The notes beneath the pieces were generated by a model. That model did not search any database and was not told the DNA's origin. It saw only the letters and a program-made list of their open reading frames with translations. The translations under genes and the position numbers were made by a program. Source: Streptomyces zingiberis (GTDB lineage: Bacteria; Actinomycetota; Actinomycetes; Streptomycetales; Streptomycetaceae). From it: a DNA stretch of 64,000 nucleotides. Shown piece by piece: positions 52,445 to 61,614 of the stretch (positions within the stretch are counted from its first letter, which is position 1; the number at the start of each line of letters is the position of its first letter). The stretch spans positions 248,001 through 312,000 of the forward strand of contig NZ_JAATEN010000005.1 in assembly GCF_012034935.1 (NCBI RefSeq). Direction: 5' to 3'.

Positions 52445-53670
52445 CGGCCGTCCTCCTCACGGCAGGCGCGGTAGAGGTCCGCCCAGCCCGGGCGCTCCCG
52501 GACCACGGTCTCCAGATACTCCTGCCAGACCACGCCGTCCGAGGCGGGGTCCCGGAGCACCGCCCCCGCCAGCCCGGCGGCGAGGTCCGAGGGGCGCAGC
52601 ACACCGTCGCCGAAGTGGGCGGCCAGGGCCAGACCGCCGGTGACGACGGAGATCGCCTCGGCGGTGGACAGCGTGCCGGAGGGGGACTTGAGCCTGGTGC
52701 GGCCGTCGGCGGTGACCCCCTCGCGGAGTTCACGGAAGACGGTGACGACCCGCCGGATCTCCGCCATGCCCTCGGCGGCCGGCGGCAGATCGAGGGAACC
52801 GCCGATCTGCGCCACCCGGCGGGAGACGATCTCCACCTCGGCCTCGGCGCTCGCGGGCAGCGGCAGCACCACCGTGGTGAAGCGGCGGCGCAGCGCGCCG
52901 GACAGCTCGTTGACCCCCCGGTCGCGGTCGTTGGCGGTGGCGACGAGGTTGAAGCCGCGGACGGCCTGGACCTCCTCGCCCAGCTCCGGGACGGGCAGCG
53001 TCTTCTCGGAGAGCACCGTGATCAGCGTGTCCTGGACGTCCGCCGGGATGCGGGTCAGCTCCTCCACCCGGGTGGTCAGCCCCTCGGCCATGGCCCGCAT
53101 CACGGGGCTCGGCACCAGGGCCTCCCGGCTCGGGCCGTGCGCGAGCAGCCGGGCGTAGTTCCAGCCGTAACGGAGGGCCTCCTCCGGGGTGCCCGCCGTG
53201 CCCTGGACCAGCAGGGTGGAGTCACCGCTGACGGCCGCCGCCAGATGCTCGGAGAGCCAGGTCTTGGCGGTGCCGGGGACACCGAGCAGCAGCAGGGCGC
53301 GGTCGGTGGCGAGCGTGGCGACGGCCACCTCCACGATCCGGCGCGGGCCGACGTACTTCGGGGTGACGACCGTGCCGTCGGGCAGCGTGCCGCCGAGGAG
53401 ATAGGTGGCGACGGCCCACGGCGACAGCCGCCAGCGCTCGGGGCGGGGGCGGTCGTCCGCCGCGGCGAGCGCCCGCAGCTCCCCGGCGAAGGCCTGCTCG
53501 GCGTGGGGCCGCAGCACCTCGCCGGCGCCCGGCCCGGATCCGGCCCCGGGGCCCGGGCCGGCACGGTTCCCGGCCCCGGACGGGTCCGGGACGGCTCCCC
53601 CCGGGCCGTCCGGGACGGGCCGCGGAGCCCCGGCCGGGCCCCTGCCGGAGCCCGTGGCGTCCGTCGTCAT
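52441..53670 (-). CDS. MoxR-type AAA ATPase
   Basis: 409 aa from ATG 53670 (GGAGGGGG 7 nt upstream). After about 50 disordered residues, the AAA core: Walker A GVPGTAKT (130-137), a Walker B-like segment with E203-E204 (RVEELTRIP), sensor N247 in VATANDRDRG, arginine-finger region SGALRRRF (257-264), and the lid. MoxR ATPases work with VWA proteins as remodelling or metal-insertion chaperones (RavA-ViaA is the known example). Here the VWA partner is the next gene, overlapping by 4 nt. Target unknown. Confidence 0.9.
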
Positions 53671-53871
53671 GGTCGTCCCCCTCCGCACGGCACGGACGGC
53701 CCACCCCGGAGAACACCGGGACACGGCAGGCCGGTTGCGTCGTTCTCCACCCTGCACGAGGGCACTGACAGCGGCGCGGGAGCGGCCGGGAGGGGGCGCG
53801 GAGGGGAGGACCGTCCGGTGGAGGGCCGGGGGGCGGCGGCACACCCCCCGTTCCCCGGCCCGCGGCGCCGC

Positions 53872-54315
53872 CTACCGGGCGAGCGGCGACAGGGCCACGC
53901 AGGAGGCGGGGGCGTCGCCCTTGGTGGTCCGCTCCTCCAGGACCTCACCCTTGTAGGTGATCCGGCAGGTGGCCCCCGAGCCGTCCGCCTCCGGCACGGC
54001 CAGCAGTGTCGGCGCGGCGATGCCCTTGAGCGTCACGGTCTTGCTCCAGGGCGTCTTCGGCTCGTCCACGGAGTCGAGGTCGGGCTCGGTGGCGGTCCCC
54101 CGGCCCGCGTTGAACTCGACCGTGAAGACGCTCTCACCCGTGACCTCGTAGGTGACCTGGTAGGTCTCGTCCACGGCCCGGTCCACCTCCTCGGTGAGGC
54201 GGTCCGCCGCCTTGTCACGGGCCGCGTCCCGCGACTCCCCCGAACACCCGGCGGCGGTGAACACCAGGGCGGTGACGGCGAGCAGGGACAGCGGGGCGCG
54301 GGCGGGACGTCTCAC
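53872..54315 (-). CDS. MmpS-like lipoprotein
   Basis: 147 aa from GTG 54315 (AAAGG 9 nt upstream). Signal VRRPARAPLSLLAVTALVFT ending in the lipobox AAGC. Mature part matches the MmpS transport-accessory fold: VDETYQVTYEVTGES, TPWSKTVTLKGIAAPTLLAV, ATCRITYKGEVLEERTTKGD, final Cys in ASCVAL pairing with the Cys of CRIT. No MmpL-type RND gene is next to it. It separates the MoxR and SWIM genes, which are divergent. Confidence 0.8.
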   Translation of the reverse strand: MRRPARAPLSLLAVTALVFTAAGCSGESRDAARDKAADRLTEEVDRAVDETYQVTYEVTGESVFTVEFNAGRGTATEPDLDSVDEPKTPWSKTVTLKGIAAPTLLAVPEADGSGATCRITYKGEVLEERTTKGDAPASCVALSPLAR

Positions 54316-54518
54316 GGCGATATGCCTTTCGGTGCTCGGGGCGGCCCGGTCCGGGAGCGTCCCGGCGGCCGGTCTCCCGGACGAAGTGGTCCGCGGTCGT
54401 CGGTGAACACCGGCGGACACCGGCATCCAACCGTGGGCCGGACCGCTCGGCAAGCGGGTTCAGGCCATCGGAGCGGCCGGACGGACCGCAGGTCGGACGG
54501 CCTGTCAGTGGGTGCCCT

Positions 54519-54531
54519 TACGGTCGGTGCC
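54519..54531 (+). promoter_or_regulatory. leaderless promoter, -10 TACGGT
   Basis: TACGGT at 54519-54524, CGGTGCC, then ATG 54532. TACGGTCGGTGCCATG is identical to the sequence before the carboxymuconolactone-decarboxylase-like gene at 19041. It fixes the original start of the SWIM-family gene. Confidence 0.55.
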
Positions 54532-55863
54532 ATGAATCGGCAGAGGGTGCGGCTGCCCGTCTCCCGGGCGCCCGCGGCACGACCTGACGGCGCGTCACAC
54601 CGGAGGGGACGCCGCCCCGGTGACGCCGGCGGGAGGCCGGTCACGGTGGCGCGGGGAGGCGTTGTGGGGGCTGGGCGAGGGCGGAGCGAGTGTCCCGGAC
54701 GGCCACCCGGAGCCGGTGGAGGTGGAGGGACCGGAGAAGCCGGCGGAGCTGGAAGGGCTGGCGGAGCTGGGCCAGGGGACGGGGACGGCGGGTGTCCGGG
54801 AGAGCCGGATGCCCGGAGCGGGACCGCGCCTGCCGGCGCCGCGGGCTCCGGCGGGACGCCGCCCGGCCCCGCGGGCCCGAAGGACGCGGCCGGGGCCCGG
54901 CGCCGCGCGGAGCGACGGGCGGAGCGGATGGCCGCCGGCGCGGAGGAGCTGGAGGCGCGGCTGCTGGACACGGTACGCGGCGGTCTGGCCGGTGCCGGGC
55001 GCGGCGCCTGGGAGGAGACGGCCGCCCGCATGATCGACGCGCAGGCACCGGGTCTGGAGGCGCGTGTGCGGGAGCTGGCCGCGGTCGCCGCCGCGGGCGG
55101 GGACCCGGGGCGCTTGCTGGAGGAGTGTGCTCTGCTCCATCTGCTCAACCGCGCCCTGCTCGGTCTGCCCGGCCTCCCGGAGCCCCTGGCGGCGACGGTG
55201 CGGACGCGGGCCGGGGTGCCCGTGCGGGCGGCGGAGGTCCTGGCCACCGGAGAGCGGGTCCGTGACCGCTGGCTCGTCCTGGCCCGGCGGGAGACCACGG
55301 AGGGCGCGCTGACCGCCCGGCGGATCTGGCTGCGGGGCACGGACACGGGCCGGATGGCGTTGCTGCTCGTTTTCGGGGCGCCGGGCCGGCCACTCCCGGA
55401 GACGGATCTGCCGGTGGGCCACGCGCTGGACGCGGAGGTCGCGTTCCACCCCGGCGCGCGGCCCCTGCGGGTGGTGCTCGGTGAGTGTTTCTCCGCTCCG
55501 GAGGTGGCGCCCCCTCCGCCGGGTTCGGGCACCGGCCGGGCGCTCGCCGCCTACGGGTCGGCGCTTCGGGCGGACCCGTGGCTGGCGGCGTGGCCCGCCG
55601 TACTGGCCGGCGTGGTGCCCATACCCCCGGCGGCCGGGCCCGGTCCGCGCCCGGCCGAGGACGGAAACGGCTGGCAGCTCGCCGACGGGGACGGCCGCGG
55701 CGCGCTGCCCGTCGACCCGCGCGCCCCCGAACGGCCGGGGCTGTGGCGGCTGCTGGCCGTCTCGGGTGGCGCGCCGGTCACCGTCTCCGGCGAGTGCGGT
55801 CACCGTGGCTTCCTCCCGCACACCGCCTGGTCGCCGGAGACCGGAGAGGCCATACCGCTCTGA
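54532..55863 (+). CDS. SWIM-type zinc-finger family protein, N-terminus damaged and zinc finger not found
   Basis: 443 codons. From about 54890 on the protein matches the C-terminal part of streptomycete SWIM proteins (RRRAERRAERMAAGAEELEA, WEETAARMIDAQAPGLEARV, LLEECALLHLLNRALLGLP, VRDRWLVLARRETTEGALTA, WLRGTDTGRMALLLVFGA, GLWRLLAVSGGAPVTV). The first 120 codons do not show the expected CxCPSxxxPCKH zinc motif. Between about 54590 and 54800 the third-position GC bias is better in another frame, which reads RWRGEALWGLGEGGASVP, reminiscent of the family ALWGxCxGSG segment. So at least two frameshifts and a loss of the zinc finger are likely. It may be a pseudogene or a zinc-less variant. Confidence 0.6.
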   Translation: MNRQRVRLPVSRAPAARPDGASHRRGRRPGDAGGRPVTVARGGVVGAGRGRSECPGRPPGAGGGGGTGEAGGAGRAGGAGPGDGDGGCPGEPDARSGTAPAGAAGSGGTPPGPAGPKDAAGARRRAERRAERMAAGAEELEARLLDTVRGGLAGAGRGAWEETAARMIDAQAPGLEARVRELAAVAAAGGDPGRLLEECALLHLLNRALLGLPGLPEPLAATVRTRAGVPVRAAEVLATGERVRDRWLVLARRETTEGALTARRIWLRGTDTGRMALLLVFGAPGRPLPETDLPVGHALDAEVAFHPGARPLRVVLGECFSAPEVAPPPPGSGTGRALAAYGSALRADPWLAAWPAVLAGVVPIPPAAGPGPRPAEDGNGWQLADGDGRGALPVDPRAPERPGLWRLLAVSGGAPVTVSGECGHRGFLPHTAWSPETGEAIPL

Positions 55864-56776
55864 ACCGCGGGCGGCCCGGCCGCGTCCTTCCCACCGCCGG
55901 TGTGGGGACGCCGGCCCGGGGCCAGGCGCTCGGCACCGCCGGCCGGGGGAAGGGAAGAAGAGCGGGGACGGGGGAACGGGGGAACGGGTAAGGGGGGAAC
56001 GGGAAACGGGGACGACCGGCTCACGCCGGAACGCGGCACTCATCCGTCCGGCCGGCGGCGCCGGCCCGGGAGGACAGGGCGAGGGGAACGGGGGAGAAGG
56101 GGAAACAGGGGGAAAGAAGAGGGGAAGGGGCGGCAGCCGGACGCGGCGCCCATCCGTCTCCGCGTACGCGTCGAACAGCAGCTCCGGGCCGGACGCACCG
56201 TCCGCACCGGACACACACGGACCGCATGACGGGGCGATGCGGTCGATCCGTCCGATCCGGCCGATCCGGTTGATGCGGTTGATGCGGTTGATGCGGTTGA
56301 TGCGGTTGATGCAACTGACTCGGCCGATCCGACAGCTTCGCTGATCGCCCGCGCGACCACCCGCCCCGGCCCGTGCCACCACCGGCGCGAGCCCGGCCGT
56401 GCCGCCCGGCGCCGGGTCCGGCCGACGCCGACCGGCCATCCGCCGACCAGCCGTCCAGCGACCGGCCGTCCGGCGACCGGCCATCCGGCGAGGCGCCGCA
56501 CGAGCTGTCCGAGGAACCGCGCGAGGAACCACCCGACGCACCATTCCGGCCGGCCGCCGAGGCCGGTCCCACCGGCCACCGCGGACCGTTCCGCGGAACC
56601 GGGATCACCGGATCGCAGCACTGAGGAGCCCACCGCCCGCCCGGGCGCCAGGCTCCGCACCCAGGGGGACTCATGATGACGGACGACCACCACGTGACGA
56701 CGGTCGGCGCAGTGTCCGACGACCACCTGACAGCAACACCCGACCACCCGACCGCGGCCTCCGACGACCACCTGAC
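55864..56776. other. 913-bp gap with G-rich runs and repeats
   Basis: Between the SWIM and DUF5691 genes, which are usually close together. 55945-56125 is purine-rich (repeated GGGGAACGGG and GGGAAAGAAGAGGGG). 56267-56311 is a 9-bp tandem repeat. 56385-56480 repeats GACCGGCCATCCG units, and 56680-56776 has several copies of GACGACCACCTGACA. No gene supported. Confidence 0.55.
56267..56311. repeat. five perfect copies of a 9-bp repeat
   Basis: CGGTTGATG five times without mismatch, flanked by degenerate GATCCGGCC units. AT-richer than the surroundings; non-coding. Confidence 0.9.
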
Positions 56777-59011
56777 ATGACACCCCGCGACGACATGGCC
56801 CGTGCCGGGGATCCCGCCCCGCCCCGGCACCGGCCGGCGGACGGTCCCGGCGGGGGCACAACCCCCGCCGGGGCCGCTCCCCCGAGCTGGGGCGCGCTGA
56901 CGGCCGCCGCCCTGCTGGGCACGGAGCGGCGGACCCCGCCCGGCGCGGTCCCGGGAGACGACCCGGCGGCGGCGCTGCTGGACGCCGCCGCGGCGGCCAC
57001 CGTGCGGGGGCGGGCCGGCCTGCGGCCCGCCCCCGCACGGCCCCGTCCCGCGCCCGCCCCGCCGGACCCCCGTCCGCCCCTGCCCGCCGCCGCCCGGCGC
57101 CGGCTCGCCCAGCTGCTCGGTGACCGTCCGGGGCCGGGGAGCGGCGGGGGGCGCCGGGGCACCGCGCCCGACCTGGCCGAGCTGCTGCCGCAGTGGCTGT
57201 CCGCGGCCGTCCGCCACGGGTTCCGGCCACCCGACGTGCTGCTGCCCCCGCTGCTGGACGCCGCCCGCGCCCGGACCGACCTCCGGCCGGCGGCGCTCGC
57301 CCTGGCCGGACCCCGCGCGCTGTGGCTGGCCCGGTCCAACCCGGACTGGCGGTTCGCCCTGCGAGGCACCGTCCCGCCCGTCCCGGGCGCGGCGGTACGC
57401 GCCGGGGAGGCGGCCGGCGGACAGGAGGCCGCCGCCCCGGCCACGACGGCCGCACCGGGGCCGGCCGGCCCGGCCGGCGGAGCGGGCCCGGCGGGCACCG
57501 CGCATCCGGCAGGCGCGACACCCGCGGGAGACCCGGCGCCCGTGGGAGACCCGGCCCCTGCCGGAGACGTGGTCCCCGTGGGAGGCCCCGCCCTCCTCGG
57601 AGACGCGGCGCCCGTGGGGGAGGCGGCCCGCCGGCTCTGGGCGGAGGGCCTCTTCGCCGAGCGCGCGGCGCTGCTGGAGGCCCTCCGCCGCCGCGATCCG
57701 GCCACCGCGCGGGCCCTGCTCGACTCGGGATGGCGCACGGAACGGGCCGAGGACCGGCTGATGTTCCTGGAGACACTCCGCACGGGGCTGTCCCCGGCAG
57801 ACGAGCCGTTCCTGGAGCGGGCGCTGGCGGACCGCAGCCGCAACGTCCGGGCGACGGCGGCCGAGTTGCTGTCCGCCCTGCCCGGTTCGGCGTACGCCGC
57901 CCGGATGGCGGCGCGGGCGCTGCCCTGTCTGACGCTGCACCGCACCCCTTCGGGGCCGCTCGTGACCGTCGACCCACCGTGCGAGTGCGACGCGGCCATG
58001 CAGCGGGACGGCGTCGTGCCGAGGCCGCCCGCCGGCCGCGGTGAACGCGTCTGGTGGCTGGCCCAGTTGGTGGAGGCCACTCCCCTTCCGCTGTGGTCCG
58101 CGCGGTTCGGCGGGCGCTCCCCGGCGGCCGTGGCCGCGCTGCCCGTGGCGGACGGCCGGCAGCCGGAACTGCACGCGGCCTGGGGCCGCGCGGCCGTCCG
58201 GCAGCGGGACGCGGCCTGGGCGCGCGCCCTCCTCGGCGCCCCGGCCGCACACCCCGGGGCGGCACCCGGCGCGGCCTCCCCGGGCGAGCGGACCAGGCTG
58301 CTGTCCGTCCTGCCCGCGGACGAACGGGCCGCGTGGGTCGCCGGGTTCATCGCGGCCCACGGTCTGGCCGAGTCCTTCCAGCCGCTGGCCGCGTGCGCGG
58401 TGCCCTGGGCGCCGCCGCTCGGCCGGGCCGTGGTGGACGCCCTCGACATCGCCCGGGAGGCGGGCAGCTACCCGTGGAGCTTCAGCGGGGTGATGGGGCT
58501 GGCCGAGCGGTGTCTCGACCCGGACGAGGCCGGCCGGCTCGACCTGCTGACGGCCGCCACCGAGGACCCGGAGGAGGCGTCACCGGGAGCGGGTGGTTAC
58601 TGGTCGGAGGCGTTCCAGCGACTGGTCCGCACCCTCCGGCTGCGCCGGACCATGCTGGACGAGCTGGACGGCGCCGAACTGGACGGCGGAGCCACAGAGG
58701 GCCCCGGGACCACGGGGACCACGGGGACCACGGGGAAAGCCGAGAGCGCCCCTGCCGGCGCGGGAACCTCAGGCGCGGGTACCGGTGGGGGGAGGGCCGA
58801 GAGCGCGCCTCGCGCCGGTACCTCCCCGGCCGAGCAGGCCGGCACACCCGCCGGCGCGGCGGCCACCGCCACCGGCCCCGCCGCCGTCCCCCCGGGCACC
58901 GCGCCCGGAGGGATCACCCGCACCGGACCGCGGTCGCGGCACGGCCCTGCCGCGCCGGGCGGACCACCGGCTCCGCCCGCTCCTGGCCGACGGCCCGGGG
59001 ACTCCGGGTGA
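56777..59011 (+). CDS. DUF5691 family protein
   Basis: 744 aa, alpha-helical, HEAT-like in appearance; function unknown. Conserved blocks: WGALTAAALLGTERRTPPG, GRRGTAPDLAELLPQWLSAA, RALWLARSNPDWRFALRG, RTERAEDRLMFLETLRTGLS, DRSRNVRATAAELLSALPGS, PCECDAAMQRDGV, REAGSYPWSFSGVMGLAERC, GGYWSEAFQRLVRTLRLR. A disordered Gly/Pro/Ala insert (about 215-275, with PAGDPAPVGDPAP repeats) and a 110-residue low-complexity tail exceed the family norm. ATG 56777 has no Shine-Dalgarno; a second ATG lies 15 nt on. It accompanies MoxR, DUF5682, VWA and SWIM genes. Confidence 0.82.
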   Translation: MTPRDDMARAGDPAPPRHRPADGPGGGTTPAGAAPPSWGALTAAALLGTERRTPPGAVPGDDPAAALLDAAAAATVRGRAGLRPAPARPRPAPAPPDPRPPLPAAARRRLAQLLGDRPGPGSGGGRRGTAPDLAELLPQWLSAAVRHGFRPPDVLLPPLLDAARARTDLRPAALALAGPRALWLARSNPDWRFALRGTVPPVPGAAVRAGEAAGGQEAAAPATTAAPGPAGPAGGAGPAGTAHPAGATPAGDPAPVGDPAPAGDVVPVGGPALLGDAAPVGEAARRLWAEGLFAERAALLEALRRRDPATARALLDSGWRTERAEDRLMFLETLRTGLSPADEPFLERALADRSRNVRATAAELLSALPGSAYAARMAARALPCLTLHRTPSGPLVTVDPPCECDAAMQRDGVVPRPPAGRGERVWWLAQLVEATPLPLWSARFGGRSPAAVAALPVADGRQPELHAAWGRAAVRQRDAAWARALLGAPAAHPGAAPGAASPGERTRLLSVLPADERAAWVAGFIAAHGLAESFQPLAACAVPWAPPLGRAVVDALDIAREAGSYPWSFSGVMGLAERCLDPDEAGRLDLLTAATEDPEEASPGAGGYWSEAFQRLVRTLRLRRTMLDELDGAELDGGATEGPGTTGTTGTTGKAESAPAGAGTSGAGTGGGRAESAPRAGTSPAEQAGTPAGAAATATGPAAVPPGTAPGGITRTGPRSRHGPAAPGGPPAPPAPGRRPGDSG

Positions 59012-59117
59012 CCGGCCGGCCACACCGGCCCGGCCGGTCCGTGACCGCTCCGCGTGGCGGGGGTTCCCGGGGCAGGCCCGAGCGCCGTTCAGCGGGGGCC
59101 TGCCGGTTCGCGGAGCC

Positions 59118-59528
<411 letters not shown>

Positions 59529-60189
59529 CACTGCCTCCTGTACCCATGCCGTCACCGGCCCTGTGCTCCCCGTACGTCTGCCTCGCCGGGCGAACCGGTG
59601 AACGAACGTTATCCCCAGCATCGCGCGGCGGGCCGTTTCATGACCAGGGGGGAGGGGGAAATCACATGGAGACGTGTCCGACGGGCGCGCCGGGGAGCCC
59701 CGGCAGCACGGCCCGCCCTGCTCCGCCCGGGACGGGCGGAGCAGGACAGCCCGGCGGCACCGGCCGCGGGGGCGGCCGGAGACGGGCCCCGCCACGACGA
59801 GCCGTCCGCCGGGGCCGACGCACGATGGACGGCCCCGGCCCCGGGCGCCCGGCACCCACCGGTCCACCGGCCGGTGCCGCGAGCCGGCCTCCCCTCCCCA
59901 CCGCGATCCCCACCCGACCCCCGCACCGGTCCTCCCCCACTGACACCGACGGACACCGACCGGCACCGACCGGCACCGACCGCCGGTACCACCACCGGCC
60001 CCCAGCGCCGCGATCCCGAATCCCGCGCCCCGCACCCCGCACGACATCGCAGCGCAACTCCGCACCCCCCCCCCCCCCCACCCCGCCGCCCCCCCCCCCC
60101 GCCCCCCCCCCCCACGACCGCCCCGCGGGGCCCACCCGCCGCGGGGCCGAGCCCACGGCCACCCGCCGTGGGCGACCGGAGGCCGGCCG
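59529..60189. other. gene-free divergent region with C-homopolymers
   Basis: 660 bp between icmB and the lipase. It becomes strongly C-rich on the plus strand, with poly-C runs at 60065-60113 and a GACACCGACCGGCACC repeat near 59940-59985. GGAGG at its right end serves the lipase start. No gene seen. Confidence 0.55.
60065..60113. repeat. poly-C tracts of 15, 12 and 12
   Basis: Uninterrupted C runs at 60065-60079, 60089-60100 and 60102-60113. The minus strand is a dense G-run sequence able to form a G-quadruplex. Exact lengths could be affected by sequencing error. Confidence 0.9.
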
Positions 60190-61389
60190 ATGAAGACGAT
60201 CACTCGCTGGAACCCGCTGAGAGCCGCACAGGGCCGGCAGGCGCTGAGGATCCTCACGTCCCTGCCCCTCCCCCCACTGCCGTCCCCCCAGCTCCCCTCC
60301 GGGGCGCTGCTCCGCGCCTCCGCACTGGAACTGCTGGTCTTCGCCGGCCACGCCGTGCTCTACCCCACCGGACTGATTCAGGAGCGCCGCCGGGCCCCCG
60401 ACGGGACCGCGGCCGCCGAACCCGACGGGACCACCCCCGCCCGGGCCGGAGCCGGGAGCGGACCGGCCCCCGGAACCGGACCCACCTCCTCGGCCGGCAC
60501 CGGGCCCGCCACCGCGAAGAGGGGCAGGGCCACGGGCGGAATCACCGGCCGGACCACCCGGGAGGCCGTCATCCGGAGCGGCTCTCCCGGCCCCTCCCCC
60601 AGGTCCCTCGCCCCCTCCGGCGGCCCGGCGGCCCGGCACGCCCCCACCGCCGCCGGCACCTCGGCGACCGGCGGGGCCCCCGGCACCCCCGAGACCCCCG
60701 CCGGAAGGCTCTCCGCGCTCCCCGGCCGTGCCGCCACCGGTGCGGGACGCGCCGCGGACCGGCCTCCGGTGCTGCTGCTGCACGGCTTCGTCGACAACCG
60801 TTCGGTCTTCGTCCTGCTGCGCCGCTCCCTCCGACGCCACGGGCACCGGGTGGAAGCGCTCAACTATTCGCCTCTCACCTGCGACATCCGTGCCGCCGCG
60901 GCAGAGCTCGGCGCGCGGGTCGAAGAGATCTGCGAACGCACCGGCCATGCCCGGATCGATGTGGTGGGCCACAGTCTGGGCGGTCTGATCGCCCGCTACT
61001 ACGCCCAGCGGCTCGACGGCCACCACCGGGTCCGCACCCTCGTCACCCTCGGCGCCCCGCACTCCGGGACCACCGTCGCCCCGTGGCTGAGCGCGCACCC
61101 CCTCATCCGGCAGATGCGCCCGGATTCGGACGTCATCGCCGAACTGGCGGGCCCGGCGCGCGGCTGCTCGACGCGGTTCATCTGTTTCTGGAGCGATCTG
61201 GACCAGGTGGCCGTTCCCCCCGCGACGGCCCGTATCGAGCACCCGGATCTGACGGTGGTGAATATCCGGGTCAGCGGAATCGGTCATCTCGCGCTGCCCG
61301 TGCACGGCGCCGTGGCCGCGGAGATCCGCCGGGTGCTGGAGCCGCCGTGCTCCGACTCCGGTGCGGGACAGGCCGGTTCGGCGGCCTGA
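60190..61389 (+). CDS. lipase-like alpha/beta hydrolase
   Basis: 399 aa. The first 65 residues include a membrane-associating segment ([20 protein letters not shown]); residues 65-190 are a disordered Pro/Gly/Thr insertion; the hydrolase proper begins at PPVLLLHGF (192-200, oxyanion hole). Triad: Ser262 in GHSLGG, Asp around 336-338 (FWSDLDQ), His366 in [15 protein letters not shown] after the strand is typical of triacylglycerol lipase/esterase relatives of LipA type. ATG 60190 has GGAGG 7-8 nt upstream. Probably acts on lipids at the membrane; the substrate is unknown. Confidence 0.85.
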   Translation: MKTITRWNPLRAAQGRQALRILTSLPLPPLPSPQLPSGALLRASALELLVFAGHAVLYPTGLIQERRRAPDGTAAAEPDGTTPARAGAGSGPAPGTGPTSSAGTGPATAKRGRATGGITGRTTREAVIRSGSPGPSPRSLAPSGGPAARHAPTAAGTSATGGAPGTPETPAGRLSALPGRAATGAGRAADRPPVLLLHGFVDNRSVFVLLRRSLRRHGHRVEALNYSPLTCDIRAAAAELGARVEEICERTGHARIDVVGHSLGGLIARYYAQRLDGHHRVRTLVTLGAPHSGTTVAPWLSAHPLIRQMRPDSDVIAELAGPARGCSTRFICFWSDLDQVAVPPATARIEHPDLTVVNIRVSGIGHLALPVHGAVAAEIRRVLEPPCSDSGAGQAGSAA

Positions 61390-61444
61390 CGGGGTGTGAG
61401 TCACCGTGGGATGACATACGTCACCTGTCCGCAACCCCTTTTAT

Positions 61445-61461
61445 TTCGAACGCGATTCGAA
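61445..61461. promoter_or_regulatory. paired TTCGAA boxes upstream of the M23 gene
   Basis: TTCGAA at 61445-61450 and 61456-61461, 11 bp apart centre to centre, in an AT-rich island (TTTTATTTCGAA) within 61430-61480. Symmetric and one helical turn apart, so an operator is plausible. Spacing does not match the actinobacterial LexA box. Confidence 0.35.
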
Positions 61462-61614
61462 CATGAGCCAAAGGGCCGGTCGACAGTTCACCGAAAGGCA
61501 TCCAAATGCCCGCTGTGGCGCCCCCGGAAACCCGGGGAAGATTGTGGGTCGCACACACCGGCGGGTACAGTCGCCGCTAATTCTCCTGCTGCCGAGGCGA
61601 AAGAGAAGTTGGTG

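Noticed and set aside
56399..56776. Upstream extension of the DUF5691 protein
   Set aside because: The extra residues are repeat-derived (RRPAVQRPAVRRPAIRR) and the family begins near the WGALTAAALLGT block; ATG 56777 suffices.
61445..61461. LexA/SOS box
   Set aside because: TCGAAC and TTCGA are present but the half-site spacing is one base short of the actinobacterial consensus.
61390..61614. c-di-AMP (ydaO) riboswitch before the M23 peptidase
   Set aside because: Such riboswitches precede cell-wall hydrolase genes in Streptomyces, and CCGCTAATTCTCC looked suggestive, but I could not find the other conserved core segments in order.
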